A stretch of DNA of 64,000 nt from Staphylococcus sp. Marseille-Q5304 (GCF_943737015.1 NZ_CALSFP010000001.1:1550001-1614000); one strand, 5' to 3'; positions 28,488-37,778 are shown, numbered from the stretch's first letter. Notes: generated from the letters alone by a model not told the origin. A program made the numbers and translations.

Positions 28488-28539
28488 AAACTCCCCTCAA
28501 ATGTCATCTCACACGTACGATAACTTCTAAGGGAAGTTT
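28488..28539 (-). terminator. Terminator after CHAP gene
   Basis: AAACTCCCCTC (28488-28498) pairs with AAGGGAAGTTT (28529-28539) using two G-T pairs, loop about 30 nt, just past the CHAP gene stop, with TTTAATATTTC after it on the minus strand. Confidence 0.5.
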
Positions 28540-28548
28540 GATTTTTGC

Positions 28549-29067
28549 TTAATTATATTTAGGTCTTATAAACCACATTTCGGTATCATAATTATGAACT
28601 ACCTTATGTGCTACTTCAGTTCGTGTTGCGCCACCGCCGTACCAGTTTTGATCAAGTGACTCAAATTTATAATAATTACCATCTGCATTGCCGTTTGTAA
28701 CGATTGCCGTGTGTCCAGCACCGTTACCATAGTTATCATTAAATACGACGATGTCCCCTGCCTTAGCTTTAAATTCTGGTGTATTTTTATAAACAGTCGC
28801 TTCCCCTGTGAAGTCATTGGCAAATGGTATTTGTTTTGCATAAGCCCCTTTCAAACCATGGTTATATAAATAATCCCATTGTTCATTAACGAGGTCGAAA
28901 CACTGCCATCCATAAGCGTTATCATAATCCCAACCTTTACCTTCAAGCGTATCAACATGGGTAATTGCTTCATTTTCGGTAGCAGCTGAAACTGTTTCAT
29001 GAGTTAAAAATATACATATCGAAGTAACAAGTGACATGATTATTAAACGCGATATAACTTTAGACAT
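28549..29067 (-). CDS. Secreted CHAP-domain protein
   Basis: Cell-wall amidase or endopeptidase-type CHAP protein. ATG 29067 ([16 protein letters not shown]) is preferred, about 6 nt after AAAGGGA; 172 residues. A signal peptide (about 1-30) ends near VSAATENE. The CHAP domain fills the rest: catalytic Cys in [17 protein letters not shown], His in [11 protein letters not shown], and the conserved [10 protein letters not shown]. No anchoring domain (LysM, SH3, LPXTG) is visible. The GWQCFDLVN motif resembles staphylococcal phage lysin CHAP domains, so an origin by capture is possible. Expected to act in the cell wall. Confidence 0.88.
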   Translation of the reverse strand: MSKVISRLIIMSLVTSICIFLTHETVSAATENEAITHVDTLEGKGWDYDNAYGWQCFDLVNEQWDYLYNHGLKGAYAKQIPFANDFTGEATVYKNTPEFKAKAGDIVVFNDNYGNGAGHTAIVTNGNADGNYYKFESLDQNWYGGGATRTEVAHKVVHNYDTEMWFIRPKYN

Positions 29068-29257
29068 ACATATCCCTTTCAAAAAATATCATTATTAAAG
29101 ACAAAAACAATTAAGTTGTTTTAAATTACTTCACCTTTAATCCTGGGATAATATATCATAGTCACTTTTCTAAAAGATTACATATAGATGAATGTAATAT
29201 AACTAAATTTAACTACTTTGTAAAAAACACAATAATCAGAATAACTAAATTTTTAAA

Positions 29258-29719
29258 TTATTCTACAAGTGTAGCTAAAAATTCTACTTCATCATAAACA
29301 CGTATGTTGTATTCACTTAATAATGCTGATAATACGCCGGGGCCTGCTGTTTTCCCCCCATTAAATTGCCCATTATAAATCGTCCGTGTACCACATGAAG
29401 GGCTGTTCGATTTTAAAACTACCGTATCGCACTCAAATGACTGTATTATCTTTAACGTCTGCTTGGCACCTGTTTTAAATGCTTCAGTAACATCTCTACC
29501 TGTCACGGTCATCACTTTAGCCTCGTCGTTCCATACATCAAATCCGTCTCCACCTACGATTTCAGACGGTTCTCTTGGAACAGAAAGTCCTCCAAGCAAC
29601 TCTGGACAAGCAGTAATCGCTTCTCCTTTATCTACGAGGTCTTTCAATCTTTGATCTAATTTATGACCTCCATCATATCGTACCGCTTCTCCTATCAGAC
29701 AAGCACTAATCAATATCAT
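29258..29719 (-). CDS. DUF523 family protein
   Basis: 153 residues of DUF523. Cysteine motifs are MILISACLIGEAVRYDGGH, AITACPELLGGLSVPREP and SNSPSCGTRTIYNGQFNG. The three conserved cysteines suggest a metal or Fe-S site. Function is unknown; some relatives are fused to or near metabolic enzymes. Single gene in this region. If the site is Fe-S it would depend on Suf. Confidence 0.85.
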   Translation of the reverse strand: MILISACLIGEAVRYDGGHKLDQRLKDLVDKGEAITACPELLGGLSVPREPSEIVGGDGFDVWNDEAKVMTVTGRDVTEAFKTGAKQTLKIIQSFECDTVVLKSNSPSCGTRTIYNGQFNGGKTAGPGVLSALLSEYNIRVYDEVEFLATLVE

Positions 29720-29835
29720 ATCATTTCACACCTTTAAAATAACTACACTTCAATTCCGTACTATTATCAAAGAGAAAACTTTAAAAAGCAATATCAATTG
29801 ATGTATGTTTAATAATAAATCATTTATGTAAGATA

Positions 29836-30093
29836 TTACGTCTTTCTCTTTTTAAAAAACACGACGGCCACGACAACGATAGCAATGACTTCTAAAATAT
29901 CAAACGACTTCATTATTGAAGAAGTAACTGAGTGACCTGCCCAAAAAACTCTAATTAAAAATAACAGTATAGAATGCACAATCATAGCAATAATTGTATA
30001 TTTTAATGATTTATCTAATATTAAATTAAAAATAATTATAAAAAGCACCACAGTCACTGTTAAAAGTAACATAACAATTTCTGCTAATGACAT
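29836..30093 (-). CDS. Small membrane protein (85 aa)
   Basis: Not recognised. Three hydrophobic stretches (about 4-24, 30-50 and 65-80) ending in KKRKT, so probably three-pass. Length and pattern resemble small cation-antiporter subunits but I see no specific motif. AAGGAGACC site before ATG 30093. Confidence 0.5.
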   Translation of the reverse strand: MSLAEIVMLLLTVTVVLFIIIFNLILDKSLKYTIIAMIVHSILLFLIRVFWAGHSVTSSIMKSFDILEVIAIVVVAVVFFKKRKT

Positions 30094-30352
30094 CGTTGGT
30101 CTCCTTACTTAAATAAATAGATTTCTACGTTCTCTTTTTATAATAATTTCATATTCTATCTACCTAAACAAGTGCATGCGAATATCTTTCTACGAGGGAT
30201 TAACACTTTCAAACCCGAACCTTGTAATACATACTCTTTTTTGCACTTTCATTTTTAATTTTGGTAACAAAAAAATTTATATTAGTATATACTGGGTATT
30301 ATGTTATTATCCTTTAAGAGGTTTTAAATTTTCAATGAATGGTGATTAAAAA

Positions 30353-31660
30353 ATGAGCAAAGTAAATAAACCATTATATTTCTATCTACTCTTATTTCTA
30401 TCAACGACGATAATAGGAGCATTGTTACTTTATTTACCGTACACCGGTAAAAAACCTATCAATTTTATTGATGCGTTATTTGTAGCTTCGAGTGCATTTA
30501 CAGTGACTGGCTTATCTCCCGTTGACGTAGGAACCCAATTTAATCTCTTAGGTGAGCTTGTTATTCTCGCCCTGATTCAAATCGGTGGTTTAGGGATTGT
30601 AACGGTGACGATGTTGACACTCGTTATTTTAAATAGAAAGATCTCAATAAAAAACAGATTCTTAATTATGGTTACTTGGAATATCGATGAACCGGGTGGC
30701 ATTATTAAATTAATTAAGCATCTCGCAATTTACAGTATAGTAAGTGAAACAATTGGTGCGCTATGTTTATGTTTAACATTTATTCCTAAATACGGCTTAG
30801 GAAAAGGCGTGTTTATTAGTATATTTACATCAATATCTGCGTTTAACAACGCTGGGTTTGCATTATTTAAAGACAATTTAATTCATTTTGCGAATGATCC
30901 AGTGGTCATAATTGTTGTTCCGTTGTTAATCATCATGGGCGGTCTCGGTCATTTTGTAATTATAGACTTATTATATTGTAGAAAGTTAAATAAACTATCA
31001 TTGCATTCAAAGCTTGTACTATCGACAACATCGATTTTGATTGTTTCAGGTATGGTACTCTTTTTCTTACTTGAACAAGCGAATACTTTAAATCACATGG
31101 GTATTATTGAAAAGATAGGAAATGCATTCTTCCAATCTGTCACAACGCGTACAGCAGGATTTAACACTGTCGATATTGGTAGTATAACGACACCTACTGC
31201 CCTGTTATTCATGTTATTGATGTTTATCGGGGGCGCACCATTAAGTGCAGCTGGTGGTGTTAAAGTTACAACTTTCGCGATTATTGTCATATTTGTGCTA
31301 AACACTTTAAGAAAAGAACACAGTATTTCATTGTTCAATAAAGAAATATTCGATAAATATATTAAAATGTCTATTGTGATAATCAATATTTCTATCGCAT
31401 TTATATTTTTCATGACTTTCATTATATCAATGATTAACCCGACGATTTCCTTTATTAAAATACTATTTGAAGTCGTTTCAGCCTTTGGTACAGTAGGATT
31501 GTCAATGAACTTAACACCGGAGTATCATGGAATAACTAAATTGTTAATCGTTATTGTGATGTTATGTGGTAAAGTCGGTTTACTCACGATTGCTAGAGCA
31601 ATTATACCACCAAAAGAACCTAAAAATTATCACTTCCCTAAAGCGCACATACATTTATAA
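30353..31660 (+). CDS. Trk/Ktr-type potassium uptake subunit (KtrB-like)
   Basis: 435-residue membrane subunit of a Ktr potassium/sodium-coupled uptake system. The four M1-P-M2 repeats are visible from selectivity-filter-like turns: SSAFTVTGLSPVD, ISAFNNAGFALF, TRTAGFNTVDIG and VSAFGTVGLSMNL. Lys/Arg-rich cytoplasmic loops follow. No KtrA-type cytosolic gene lies near, as is common for KtrB/KtrD in staphylococci. The name KtrB or KtrD cannot be decided here. A terminator follows. I see no c-di-AMP riboswitch in its leader. Confidence 0.88.
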   Translation: MSKVNKPLYFYLLLFLSTTIIGALLLYLPYTGKKPINFIDALFVASSAFTVTGLSPVDVGTQFNLLGELVILALIQIGGLGIVTVTMLTLVILNRKISIKNRFLIMVTWNIDEPGGIIKLIKHLAIYSIVSETIGALCLCLTFIPKYGLGKGVFISIFTSISAFNNAGFALFKDNLIHFANDPVVIIVVPLLIIMGGLGHFVIIDLLYCRKLNKLSLHSKLVLSTTSILIVSGMVLFFLLEQANTLNHMGIIEKIGNAFFQSVTTRTAGFNTVDIGSITTPTALLFMLLMFIGGAPLSAAGGVKVTTFAIIVIFVLNTLRKEHSISLFNKEIFDKYIKMSIVIINISIAFIFFMTFIISMINPTISFIKILFEVVSAFGTVGLSMNLTPEYHGITKLLIVIVMLCGKVGLLTIARAIIPPKEPKNYHFPKAHIHL

Positions 31661-31988
31661 CTCATATGTCGTCGCGCTAATCCATTGTTAAAGTATAAAA
31701 TAAAAGTAGACACAAAGGCGAATCACCTTTGTGCCTACTTTTTTAATGATAAAAAACTCACAACCAATAAAATTGTGCGTCCATCAACCAAATTTTTAAT
31801 TTTATGAAAGATATTAACGATTATTTTTCTAAAAAATAAATAAAATGCTTTTTAATTATATCAAAGGCCTTTGATATCGAAAGTTAAAATATTAACAAAA
31901 ATTTTACTTTTATAATCATTTGTTTCACTTTATTATAAAATTACAATTGTTATACTATAATTACCAACCAAGGAAGGAGGTGTTTATT
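31661..31988. other. Gap before poly-Asn gene
   Basis: Contains the KtrB terminator (31702-31744) and then about 240 nt of AT-rich sequence. A TATACTATAAT stretch about 40 nt before the ribosome site could be the promoter -10 region for the next gene. Confidence 0.4.
31702..31744 (+). terminator. Terminator of ktrB-like gene
   Basis: AAAAGTAGACACAAAGG pairs with CCTTTGTGCCTACTTTTT (one mismatch), short loop, ending in a T run. Confidence 0.85.
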
Positions 31989-32213
31989 GTGGCTACAAAT
32001 AATTCAAACAATAATAACAACAACAACAATAATAACAATAGTACAAATAATAACAACTCAAACAATCAAGAACGTACTGGTCAAGTAAAAGATCGTTCTC
32101 AAGTTAAAAACCCTCAAAACGATAGCTATGTTAAACGTGATACTGAAACTGGTGAATTCATGCAAGTAAAATCAGATTCAGAACCATTCAAAGGCGTTCG
32201 TAAAGAAGACTAA
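31989..32213 (+). CDS. Poly-asparagine small protein (74 aa)
   Basis: GTG start at 31989 behind AAGGAAGGAGG. The N-terminal 25 residues are almost only Asn with a few Ser/Thr, encoded by an AAC/AAT trinucleotide tract, followed by QERTGQVKDRSQVKN and a conserved-looking tail (SYVKRDTETGEFMQVKSDSE then PFKGVRKED). The tail resembles a small protein common in staphylococci whose function is unknown. Asn repeats this long are rare in bacteria; tract length may vary. Hydrophilic, no signal, probably cytosolic. Confidence 0.75.
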   Translation: MATNNSNNNNNNNNNNNSTNNNNSNNQERTGQVKDRSQVKNPQNDSYVKRDTETGEFMQVKSDSEPFKGVRKED

Positions 32214-32223
32214 TATGTGTGTG

Positions 32224-32258
32224 GAGCTACTCTATTGCCGTAGAGTGGCTTCTTTTTT
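32224..32258 (+). terminator. Terminator of poly-Asn gene
   Basis: AGCTACTCTA pairs with TAGAGTGGCT (one A-G position aside), 6-nt TTGCCG loop, then TCTTTTTT. Confidence 0.8.
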
Positions 32259-32441
32259 GTTGAAAATAGTCTTTTTAGATAACACTAAACGTCACGTTTA
32301 ACATAGCTTATTTAACATATATAAATATATTTTAAACCTAGAAACGATATTTTGCAAATTCACACAACTTACATACAATTGTGTAGATATCACACCTAGT
32401 TTTAACAAAAACTTAAATTTCATAAGTTAAGAGGCTAATAT

Positions 32442-32615
32442 ATTTCTCAACGCAAACTGTTAGCTATTATTTTAATTACATTAATATTGAGCATTTTTAT
32501 GCCAATCGTTGGTTACATTTGCGATATACATATACTCAAATTTGGTTCATTCTTGATGAAAATAATAGATATATTACTCATTATAAGTTTACTGTTTATA
32601 TGGGTAAAAAGATAA
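32442..32615 (+). CDS. Short membrane protein ORF with possible ATT start (57 aa)
   Basis: Open frame from 32442 (ATT) to TAA 32613. AAGAGG lies 7 nt upstream of the ATT, an ideal spacing; a TAA lies just before the ATT so no longer N-terminus exists in frame. The protein is ISQRKLLAIILITLI, then LSIFMPIVGYICDIHILKFG, then a second hydrophobic segment (MKIIDILLIISLLFIW), ending VKR: a typical two-pass membrane protein. If the ATT is not used, an internal TTG or ATG would give a shorter peptide. A hairpin terminator follows at 32676. Not recognised. Confidence 0.45.
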   Translation: MSQRKLLAIILITLILSIFMPIVGYICDIHILKFGSFLMKIIDILLIISLLFIWVKR

Positions 32616-32675
32616 AAAGTAATGATTTTTAAATTAAATTGCCCCTTTACATATAAGAAATTGCTAAATAGTTGT

Positions 32676-32710
32676 AGCCATTATTCATGTTTGGATGATG
32701 GCTTTTTTTA
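32676..32710 (+). terminator. Terminator after 32442 ORF
   Basis: AGCCATTATTC pairs with GGATGATGGCT (with wobbles), then TTTTTTTAT. Supports that the region upstream is transcribed on the plus strand. Confidence 0.65.
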
Positions 32711-32760
32711 TAGGCTCTGTGGCAATATTAGGGCAAAACTGTGGCAACAAAAATGAAAAA

Positions 32761-32785
32761 GCCCACAACCATGCGGGTTGTAGGC
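32761..32785 (-). terminator. ssrA terminator
   Basis: GCCCACAACC pairs with GGTTGTAGGC, small loop, and a run of T follows on the minus strand; directly after the tmRNA 3' end. Confidence 0.85.
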
Positions 32786-32792
32786 TCAATAG

Positions 32793-33149
32793 TGGAGACG
32801 GCGGGATTTGAACCCGCGTCCAGAGGTCCTGATACAGATCTTTCTACGTGTGTAGTCTATCTGTAAGTTTCACATAGTGATAGGAGACAGACAACCAACA
32901 CTATGCTAGTTTGATTAGTTCTCTTCTAAACAGACTTCAAACGGCAGTGTTTAGCGTATCCTACTAAGGTTGAATCGCGTTAACTGCACATAGGAGATGC
33001 AGTTAGGCGATGCAGTGGCTATTACGCAGCTACTGCTAAATTATCGTTTGATTTGTCAGTTAATTTTAACTGTGTGTGTTGATACGGAGACAACCCTCCG
33101 ACACGCTTAATCAGCTCGGGGGACCCCTGTCGAATCCAAGAACGTCCCC
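32793..33149 (-). ncRNA. ssrA: tmRNA (ssrA)
   Basis: Transfer-messenger RNA of 357 nt on the minus strand. The 5' end GGGGACGTTCTTGGATTCGA and the 3' end GGTTCAAATCCCGCCGTCTCCA form the tRNA-Ala-like domain with a G-U identity pair expected; CCA is not encoded. The resume reading frame is at 33057-33022 and encodes DKSNDNLAVAA followed by TAA (an Ala from the charged tmRNA comes first). Pseudoknot segments lie on both sides. Encoded next to smpB, its protein partner, as in other staphylococci. Confidence 0.98.
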
Positions 33150-33261
33150 TTAATAAAAATTAACAAGCATTCTCTTAGAAAAAATGCTTATATTAACTGA
33201 CATTTTTTAGAAAGCATATTCAATATTACCAAAGATTAATATCTTTGGCAATATCTTTCGC

Positions 33262-33732
33262 TTAATAACGGGCTTTCATCTCTCTGTCCACATCGCGTTT
33301 GACTGCTTTTTCTTTCAATGCTTGACGTTTATCGTATTTCTTCTTACCTCTTGCAACGCCAAGTAATACTTTGCAGTTACCATGCTTTAAATATAGTTTT
33401 AAAGGAACAATAGAATAACCAATTTCTCTCGTACGGTCGCCAAGTTTTAATATTTCTTTTTTATGAAGTAATAGTTTTCTTGAACGACGTGGATCATGGT
33501 TGAACTGGTTACCTTCTTCGTACGGCGCAATGTGCATATTTTGAAGGAAGATTTCACCTTTTGATACTTGTGCGTAACTATCCTTTAAATTTGCGCTACC
33601 ACGACGAATTGACTTAATTTCAGTTCCTTTCAACGCAATGCCCGCTTCAATCGTATCTTCTATGTTGAAATCATGTCTTGCTTTACGATTTTCAGCTAAT
33701 GTTCCTGGTGATTTTTTCTTCTTTTTCGGCAT
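33262..33732 (-). CDS. smpB: SsrA-binding protein SmpB
   Basis: 156 residues, required for tmRNA function in ribosome rescue. Signatures: [39 protein letters not shown], and the basic C-terminal tail [23 protein letters not shown] that enters the mRNA channel. The gene lies 22 nt downstream of rnr and about 110 nt upstream of ssrA on the same strand. Start ATG at 33732 follows AGAGGTG. Confidence 0.97.
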   Translation of the reverse strand: MPKKKKKSPGTLAENRKARHDFNIEDTIEAGIALKGTEIKSIRRGSANLKDSYAQVSKGEIFLQNMHIAPYEEGNQFNHDPRRSRKLLLHKKEILKLGDRTREIGYSIVPLKLYLKHGNCKVLLGVARGKKKYDKRQALKEKAVKRDVDREMKARY

Positions 33733-33754
33733 TGAGTTTCACCTCTTTGTTGAG

Positions 33755-36130
33755 TTATTTTTTCTTTTTACGTGCTTTCTTTTTAACCTTTTTATCTTTA
33801 TAAAATGGTTTATGGTTGGTATTACCTTTTTTATCTTTATTACGTTGGTTTTTACCCTTACGTTGTTTTGATTTCTTTTTACCTTTTCGATCGTCTTTAG
33901 ACTTATCTAAAGCGTTGCCTCTTGTTTTAGTTTGAATTGTTTTTCCTCTTGCAGGTCTTTGACTGCCACGATCATTTTTCGGTAATGGCATACCTACAAT
34001 TTGGAAATCAATCATACGCTCATCTACGTCTACATTAACGACTTTAATTTTTACTGGATCCCCAATACGGAATACTTTAGCTTGTCTTTCACCAATCATT
34101 GCCATTTGACGTTCATCAAAGTGGTAATAATCGTCAGTTAAGTTTGATACATGAACCATACCTTCAATTGTATTTGGTAATTCAACGAACATACCGAAGT
34201 TTGCCACTGAGCTGATAATACCTTCGTATTCTTCACCGATATGTTGTACCATGTATTCTGCTTTTTTCAGTTCATCCGTATCTCTTTCTGCATCAATCGC
34301 TCTACGTTCTCTTGTAGAAGTATGATCTGCAATTTCAGGTAACATTTCTTCCCATTTATTAAGGGTTTCATTATCCATGGATTGCTCAATGATATATTTA
34401 CGGATTAATCTGTGTACGATTAAGTCAGGATATCTACGGATAGGTGATGTGAAATGAGTGTAGAACTCAGCTGATAAACCGAAATGACCTAAGTTTACAT
34501 CGTCATAACGTGCTTGTTGCATTGAACGAAGCATCATAGTAGAAATCACCATTTGTTCTGGTTGACCTTCAACTTCTTGTTGAATTTTCTGTAATGTCGA
34601 TGGATGAATGTCTTCACCTGTACCTTTGATCATTAAACCAAAGTTCGTAATAAAGTCGAAGAATTGACGTAATCTTTCTGATTTAGGTTGTTCGTGAACA
34701 CGGTAAATAAATGGTACTTGTAAGTTGTCAAAGTGTTCAGCGATTGTTTCGTTGGCTGCAAGCATGAATGATTCAATTAGACGTTCACCTTCGCCACGCT
34801 GTCTTAATTCGACATCCGTTGGAATACCTTCATCGTTTACTAATACTTTAGCTTCACTAATATCAAAGTCAATTTCACCACGATGTCTTCTCATCGCAAT
34901 TAAACGATTTGATAAATCTTGTGCTAAATCTAGCATAGGTGTAACGTCTGGATACTTTTGTCGTGTTGCTTCATTTTGATCAGTGATGATTTCGTTTACT
35001 TCATCATAAGTCATTCGATGATTAGAATGAATGACACTATCAAAGATGCTATGATTTATAACGTCACCACGCTGGTTAATTTCCATTTGACAACTTAATG
35101 TTAAACGGTCGACCTTCGGATTTAGTGAACAAATACCGTTACTTAAACGATGCGGTATCATAGGTATAACGCGATCAACTAAATACACACTCGTGGCACG
35201 TTCATACGCTTCTTGATCTAGTGGTGAATCTTCAGTCACATAATAGCTTACATCCGCGATGCTTACTGTTAATTGCGTATTACCATTATCTAGTTTCTTC
35301 ACACTAATCGCATCATCTAAGTCTTTAGCATCTGCACCATCAATCGTAATTGTTAGTTCATCACGTAAATCTGTGCGTCCTTCAATTTGTTCTGGTTTAA
35401 TTTCTTCAGGTACTGCTTGAGCATCTTCCAGTACTTTATCTGGGAAGTCAATTTCTATGCCATGTTGATAAATAATAGATAAAATATCTACACCTGGATC
35501 ATTTTTATGACCAAGTATTGCTGACACATGACCTTCTGGATTATCAGTACCGTCCGCATATTTCGTTATTTGAACTAATACTTTATGTCCATCTACTGCA
35601 CCTAAGTTTTGACCTTTAGGAACAAAAATATCTTGCATGATACGTTTATCATCCGGCAGAACGAAGCCGAAATGACGCGCCTCGCTATAAGTTCCTACAA
35701 CCTGTGTCACAGAATGAGTTTCGATGGATTTGACTTCACCTTCAACTTTACCTTTATGTTCACCTTTAGATTTTTGTAATTCAACAAGAACAGTGTCCCC
35801 GTCCATTGCTCTGTTTATTTTAGTAGGTGGAATGAAAATATCTTCCATATCATCTTCTTCTGGACGTAAAAATGCAAAGCCTTTTTTGTTTTGGCTTAAT
35901 TTACCTTTAATTAATTTAGATTGCTTTGATGATTTAGTTTCTTTGCGTTGATATCTATCTGTTTTTGTACGTTCAATCAAACCAGTTTGTTCTAATTCTA
36001 CTAATATTTTAATTAATTCTCTAAATGAATCAGCACTACTTAAACCGAGCGCATCTTGAAAGTCTGACACTGACATCGGTTCATAATCAGGTTGTTTAAT
36101 AATTTCTTCTATGGATTGTTTTAAATTCAT
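33755..36130 (-). CDS. rnr: Ribonuclease R
   Basis: 791-residue 3'-5' exoribonuclease, which degrades structured RNA and tmRNA-released non-stop mRNA. Order of domains: N-terminal winged helix (about 15-70), two cold-shock domains (about 75-220), the RNB catalytic domain with DAKDLDDAISVKKL (acidic metal ligands, about 268-276), an S1 domain (EYEGIISSVANFGMFVELP, about 625-710) and a Lys/Arg-rich tail of about 75 residues. RBS AAGGAGG before ATG 36130. Part of est-rnr-smpB, likely one transcript. Confidence 0.97.
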   Translation of the reverse strand: MNLKQSIEEIIKQPDYEPMSVSDFQDALGLSSADSFRELIKILVELEQTGLIERTKTDRYQRKETKSSKQSKLIKGKLSQNKKGFAFLRPEEDDMEDIFIPPTKINRAMDGDTVLVELQKSKGEHKGKVEGEVKSIETHSVTQVVGTYSEARHFGFVLPDDKRIMQDIFVPKGQNLGAVDGHKVLVQITKYADGTDNPEGHVSAILGHKNDPGVDILSIIYQHGIEIDFPDKVLEDAQAVPEEIKPEQIEGRTDLRDELTITIDGADAKDLDDAISVKKLDNGNTQLTVSIADVSYYVTEDSPLDQEAYERATSVYLVDRVIPMIPHRLSNGICSLNPKVDRLTLSCQMEINQRGDVINHSIFDSVIHSNHRMTYDEVNEIITDQNEATRQKYPDVTPMLDLAQDLSNRLIAMRRHRGEIDFDISEAKVLVNDEGIPTDVELRQRGEGERLIESFMLAANETIAEHFDNLQVPFIYRVHEQPKSERLRQFFDFITNFGLMIKGTGEDIHPSTLQKIQQEVEGQPEQMVISTMMLRSMQQARYDDVNLGHFGLSAEFYTHFTSPIRRYPDLIVHRLIRKYIIEQSMDNETLNKWEEMLPEIADHTSTRERRAIDAERDTDELKKAEYMVQHIGEEYEGIISSVANFGMFVELPNTIEGMVHVSNLTDDYYHFDERQMAMIGERQAKVFRIGDPVKIKVVNVDVDERMIDFQIVGMPLPKNDRGSQRPARGKTIQTKTRGNALDKSKDDRKGKKKSKQRKGKNQRNKDKKGNTNHKPFYKDKKVKKKARKKKK

Positions 36131-36165
36131 TTTGTCCCCTCCTTTCTTATTTTCTATCTACTTTA

Positions 36166-36906
36166 TTATTTGGACCAATCTAACGATTCTAAAAATTGGT
36201 ATACATCTTCAAATACAGTTTCTTTTTCTTTATCAATTGTAATAACATGACCAGAGTTTGCATACCATTTTATATCTTTAATATCTGAATCACTTTCGTT
36301 GTATATAATGTTTGCTGAATCAGGATTAATCATATTATCCAATTCCCCTTGGACAACTAATAGTGGATCCATAACTTCATCTACTTGGGATCTAATATCT
36401 TTAATTTGGCTTTGCAACTCATGTAATGTAGAAGTAGGTTTAAAGGCAGCCATTTCTTGCTCAATTGTAGACTCATCTTTTCCTTCGTATTTCTTAAAGT
36501 TACACGCGTAGTCTAGTACACCTACAAACATTGCTCCTTCTGTTTTGATATACATAGGAGAACACATGGTTACAATACCCTTTACATCTCTATTTAAGCT
36601 TAATTTTAATGCATAACATCCACCTAATGATAATCCGGCCACGACAATTTCTTCATAACCTTGTTCTACGAGAAAATCATACCCATCAAGTGCATCTTTA
36701 TACCATACATGTGGACTTGATTTTAAAATTTCTTCAGGTGGTTCCGCATGCCCTTCATAATGTGGAGCGTAAGAAGTATAGCCTTTTTTCTGGAGATATC
36801 TTCCTAACTGTCTGACATCTGAAGAATTCCCAGTAAAACCATGTAACAATAACACAGCTCGTGGTCCTTCTTCAAAAAAGAATGGTTTTGGTAATTTAAT
36901 TTGCAT
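36166..36906 (-). CDS. est: Carboxylesterase / alpha-beta hydrolase
   Basis: 246 residues with the alpha/beta-hydrolase fold: oxyanion region [12 protein letters not shown], nucleophile elbow GLSLGGC (Ser about residue 93), acid in [16 protein letters not shown] (Asp about 192) and His in [11 protein letters not shown] (about 222). Resembles the small thermostable carboxylesterase (Est30) type. AAAGGATTG site before ATG 36906. Cotranscribed in secG-est-rnr-smpB, a constant staphylococcal order; its natural substrate is unknown. Confidence 0.93.
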   Translation of the reverse strand: MQIKLPKPFFFEEGPRAVLLLHGFTGNSSDVRQLGRYLQKKGYTSYAPHYEGHAEPPEEILKSSPHVWYKDALDGYDFLVEQGYEEIVVAGLSLGGCYALKLSLNRDVKGIVTMCSPMYIKTEGAMFVGVLDYACNFKKYEGKDESTIEQEMAAFKPTSTLHELQSQIKDIRSQVDEVMDPLLVVQGELDNMINPDSANIIYNESDSDIKDIKWYANSGHVITIDKEKETVFEDVYQFLESLDWSK

Positions 36907-36983
36907 CGTTATTCAATCCTTTCGCCTTACAACAACTGTACTTTTATGATAAATGGAAAACTATCTTTTGCTAAACTCACAAA

Positions 36984-37014
36984 TAAAAAAGCCCGACTTT
37001 CGAATCGTCGGACC
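36984..37014 (-). terminator. Hairpin after secG
   Basis: On the minus strand AAGGTCCGAC pairs with GTCGGGCTT (one mismatch), followed by TTTTTT; it directly follows the secG stop. Confidence 0.75.
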
Positions 37015-37248
37015 TTATAAACCAAAATAACTTATGCCTACCATTAACAAGAAGAATATAACTGCTAAAACGATCGTCAATCTATGCAAAAATAAATCGA
37101 TGCCACGTTGTTTTTGTTTACCAAATAACTGCTCGGCACCACCACTTATCGCGCCTGATAATCCATTACTTTTACCTTCTTGGAGTAATACAACAGTTAC
37201 TAATGCAATACAATCTAATATTAAAAGTATGATGATTAATGTATGCAT
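37015..37248 (-). CDS. secG: Protein translocase subunit SecG
   Basis: Accessory subunit of the SecYEG channel. ATG 37248 ([20 protein letters not shown]) behind GGAGGACAA gives 77 residues, the normal length. Two hydrophobic helices flank [29 protein letters not shown], where LQ-GK and the GGAEQLFG motif are characteristic. Encoded upstream of est with a terminator directly following. Confidence 0.95.
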   Translation of the reverse strand: MHTLIIILLILDCIALVTVVLLQEGKSNGLSGAISGGAEQLFGKQKQRGIDLFLHRLTIVLAVIFFLLMVGISYFGL

Positions 37249-37316
37249 AAAAATTGTCCTCCATTCATTATATACGAGTGGCATTATACCATACGTGAAT
37301 TACATTTAGCAAATTA

Positions 37317-37778
37317 CTACTTATTAAATGTACTTTTTCTTTTAATTGAAACAATTAACATATAAATTGCCATAATTATCGATAATAATAAAGCGATGCT
37401 CAATGGCAAGATATTCAGTGGCGACTTAACGTCACTAATCGCAACAAATAAAGAACTAATATTTACTAAGTTATACAAGACTTGTGCGACAAATACTGCA
37501 AACATGAACCACCATAAGTAAGTATGTTTATTCCATATAGCAATAATGCCGGCTAAATTCGCAAGTACGTACATCACACCTGTGAATTGTAAGTTATTTC
37601 TTATGAGGCCAATAGCGTTGTCAGTAGGTTTCTGTCCACTATTAGATAACATTTGTTTAACGACATGATCGTCTATTACTACAAATACATGAATCGCATA
37701 TAATATTGCAATCGCAAGTGAAGTATATGCTAACAAATGCGCCGTTTTCGTAACTCTTGACTTAGTCTGTTCGTCCAT
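37317..37778 (-). CDS. Four-pass hypothetical membrane protein (153 aa)
   Basis: Not recognised as a named family. Four hydrophobic segments, about 14-34, 68-85, 88-110 and 122-145, in a 153-residue protein with a basic C-terminus (SIKRKSTFNK). It lies between eno and secG on the same strand; staphylococcal genomes carry a similar small membrane gene at this place. Function unknown. Confidence 0.65.
   Translation of the reverse strand: MDEQTKSRVTKTAHLLAYTSLAIAILYAIHVFVVIDDHVVKQMLSNSGQKPTDNAIGLIRNNLQFTGVMYVLANLAGIIAIWNKHTYLWWFMFAVFVAQVLYNLVNISSLFVAISDVKSPLNILPLSIALLLSIIMAIYMLIVSIKRKSTFNK

Noticed and set aside
30130-30352. c-di-AMP riboswitch before the potassium transporter
   Set aside because: The leader is AT-rich and shows none of the conserved ydaO-type sequence blocks.
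36299-36511. Small plus-strand ORF within est
   Set aside because: Antisense shadow of the esterase gene.
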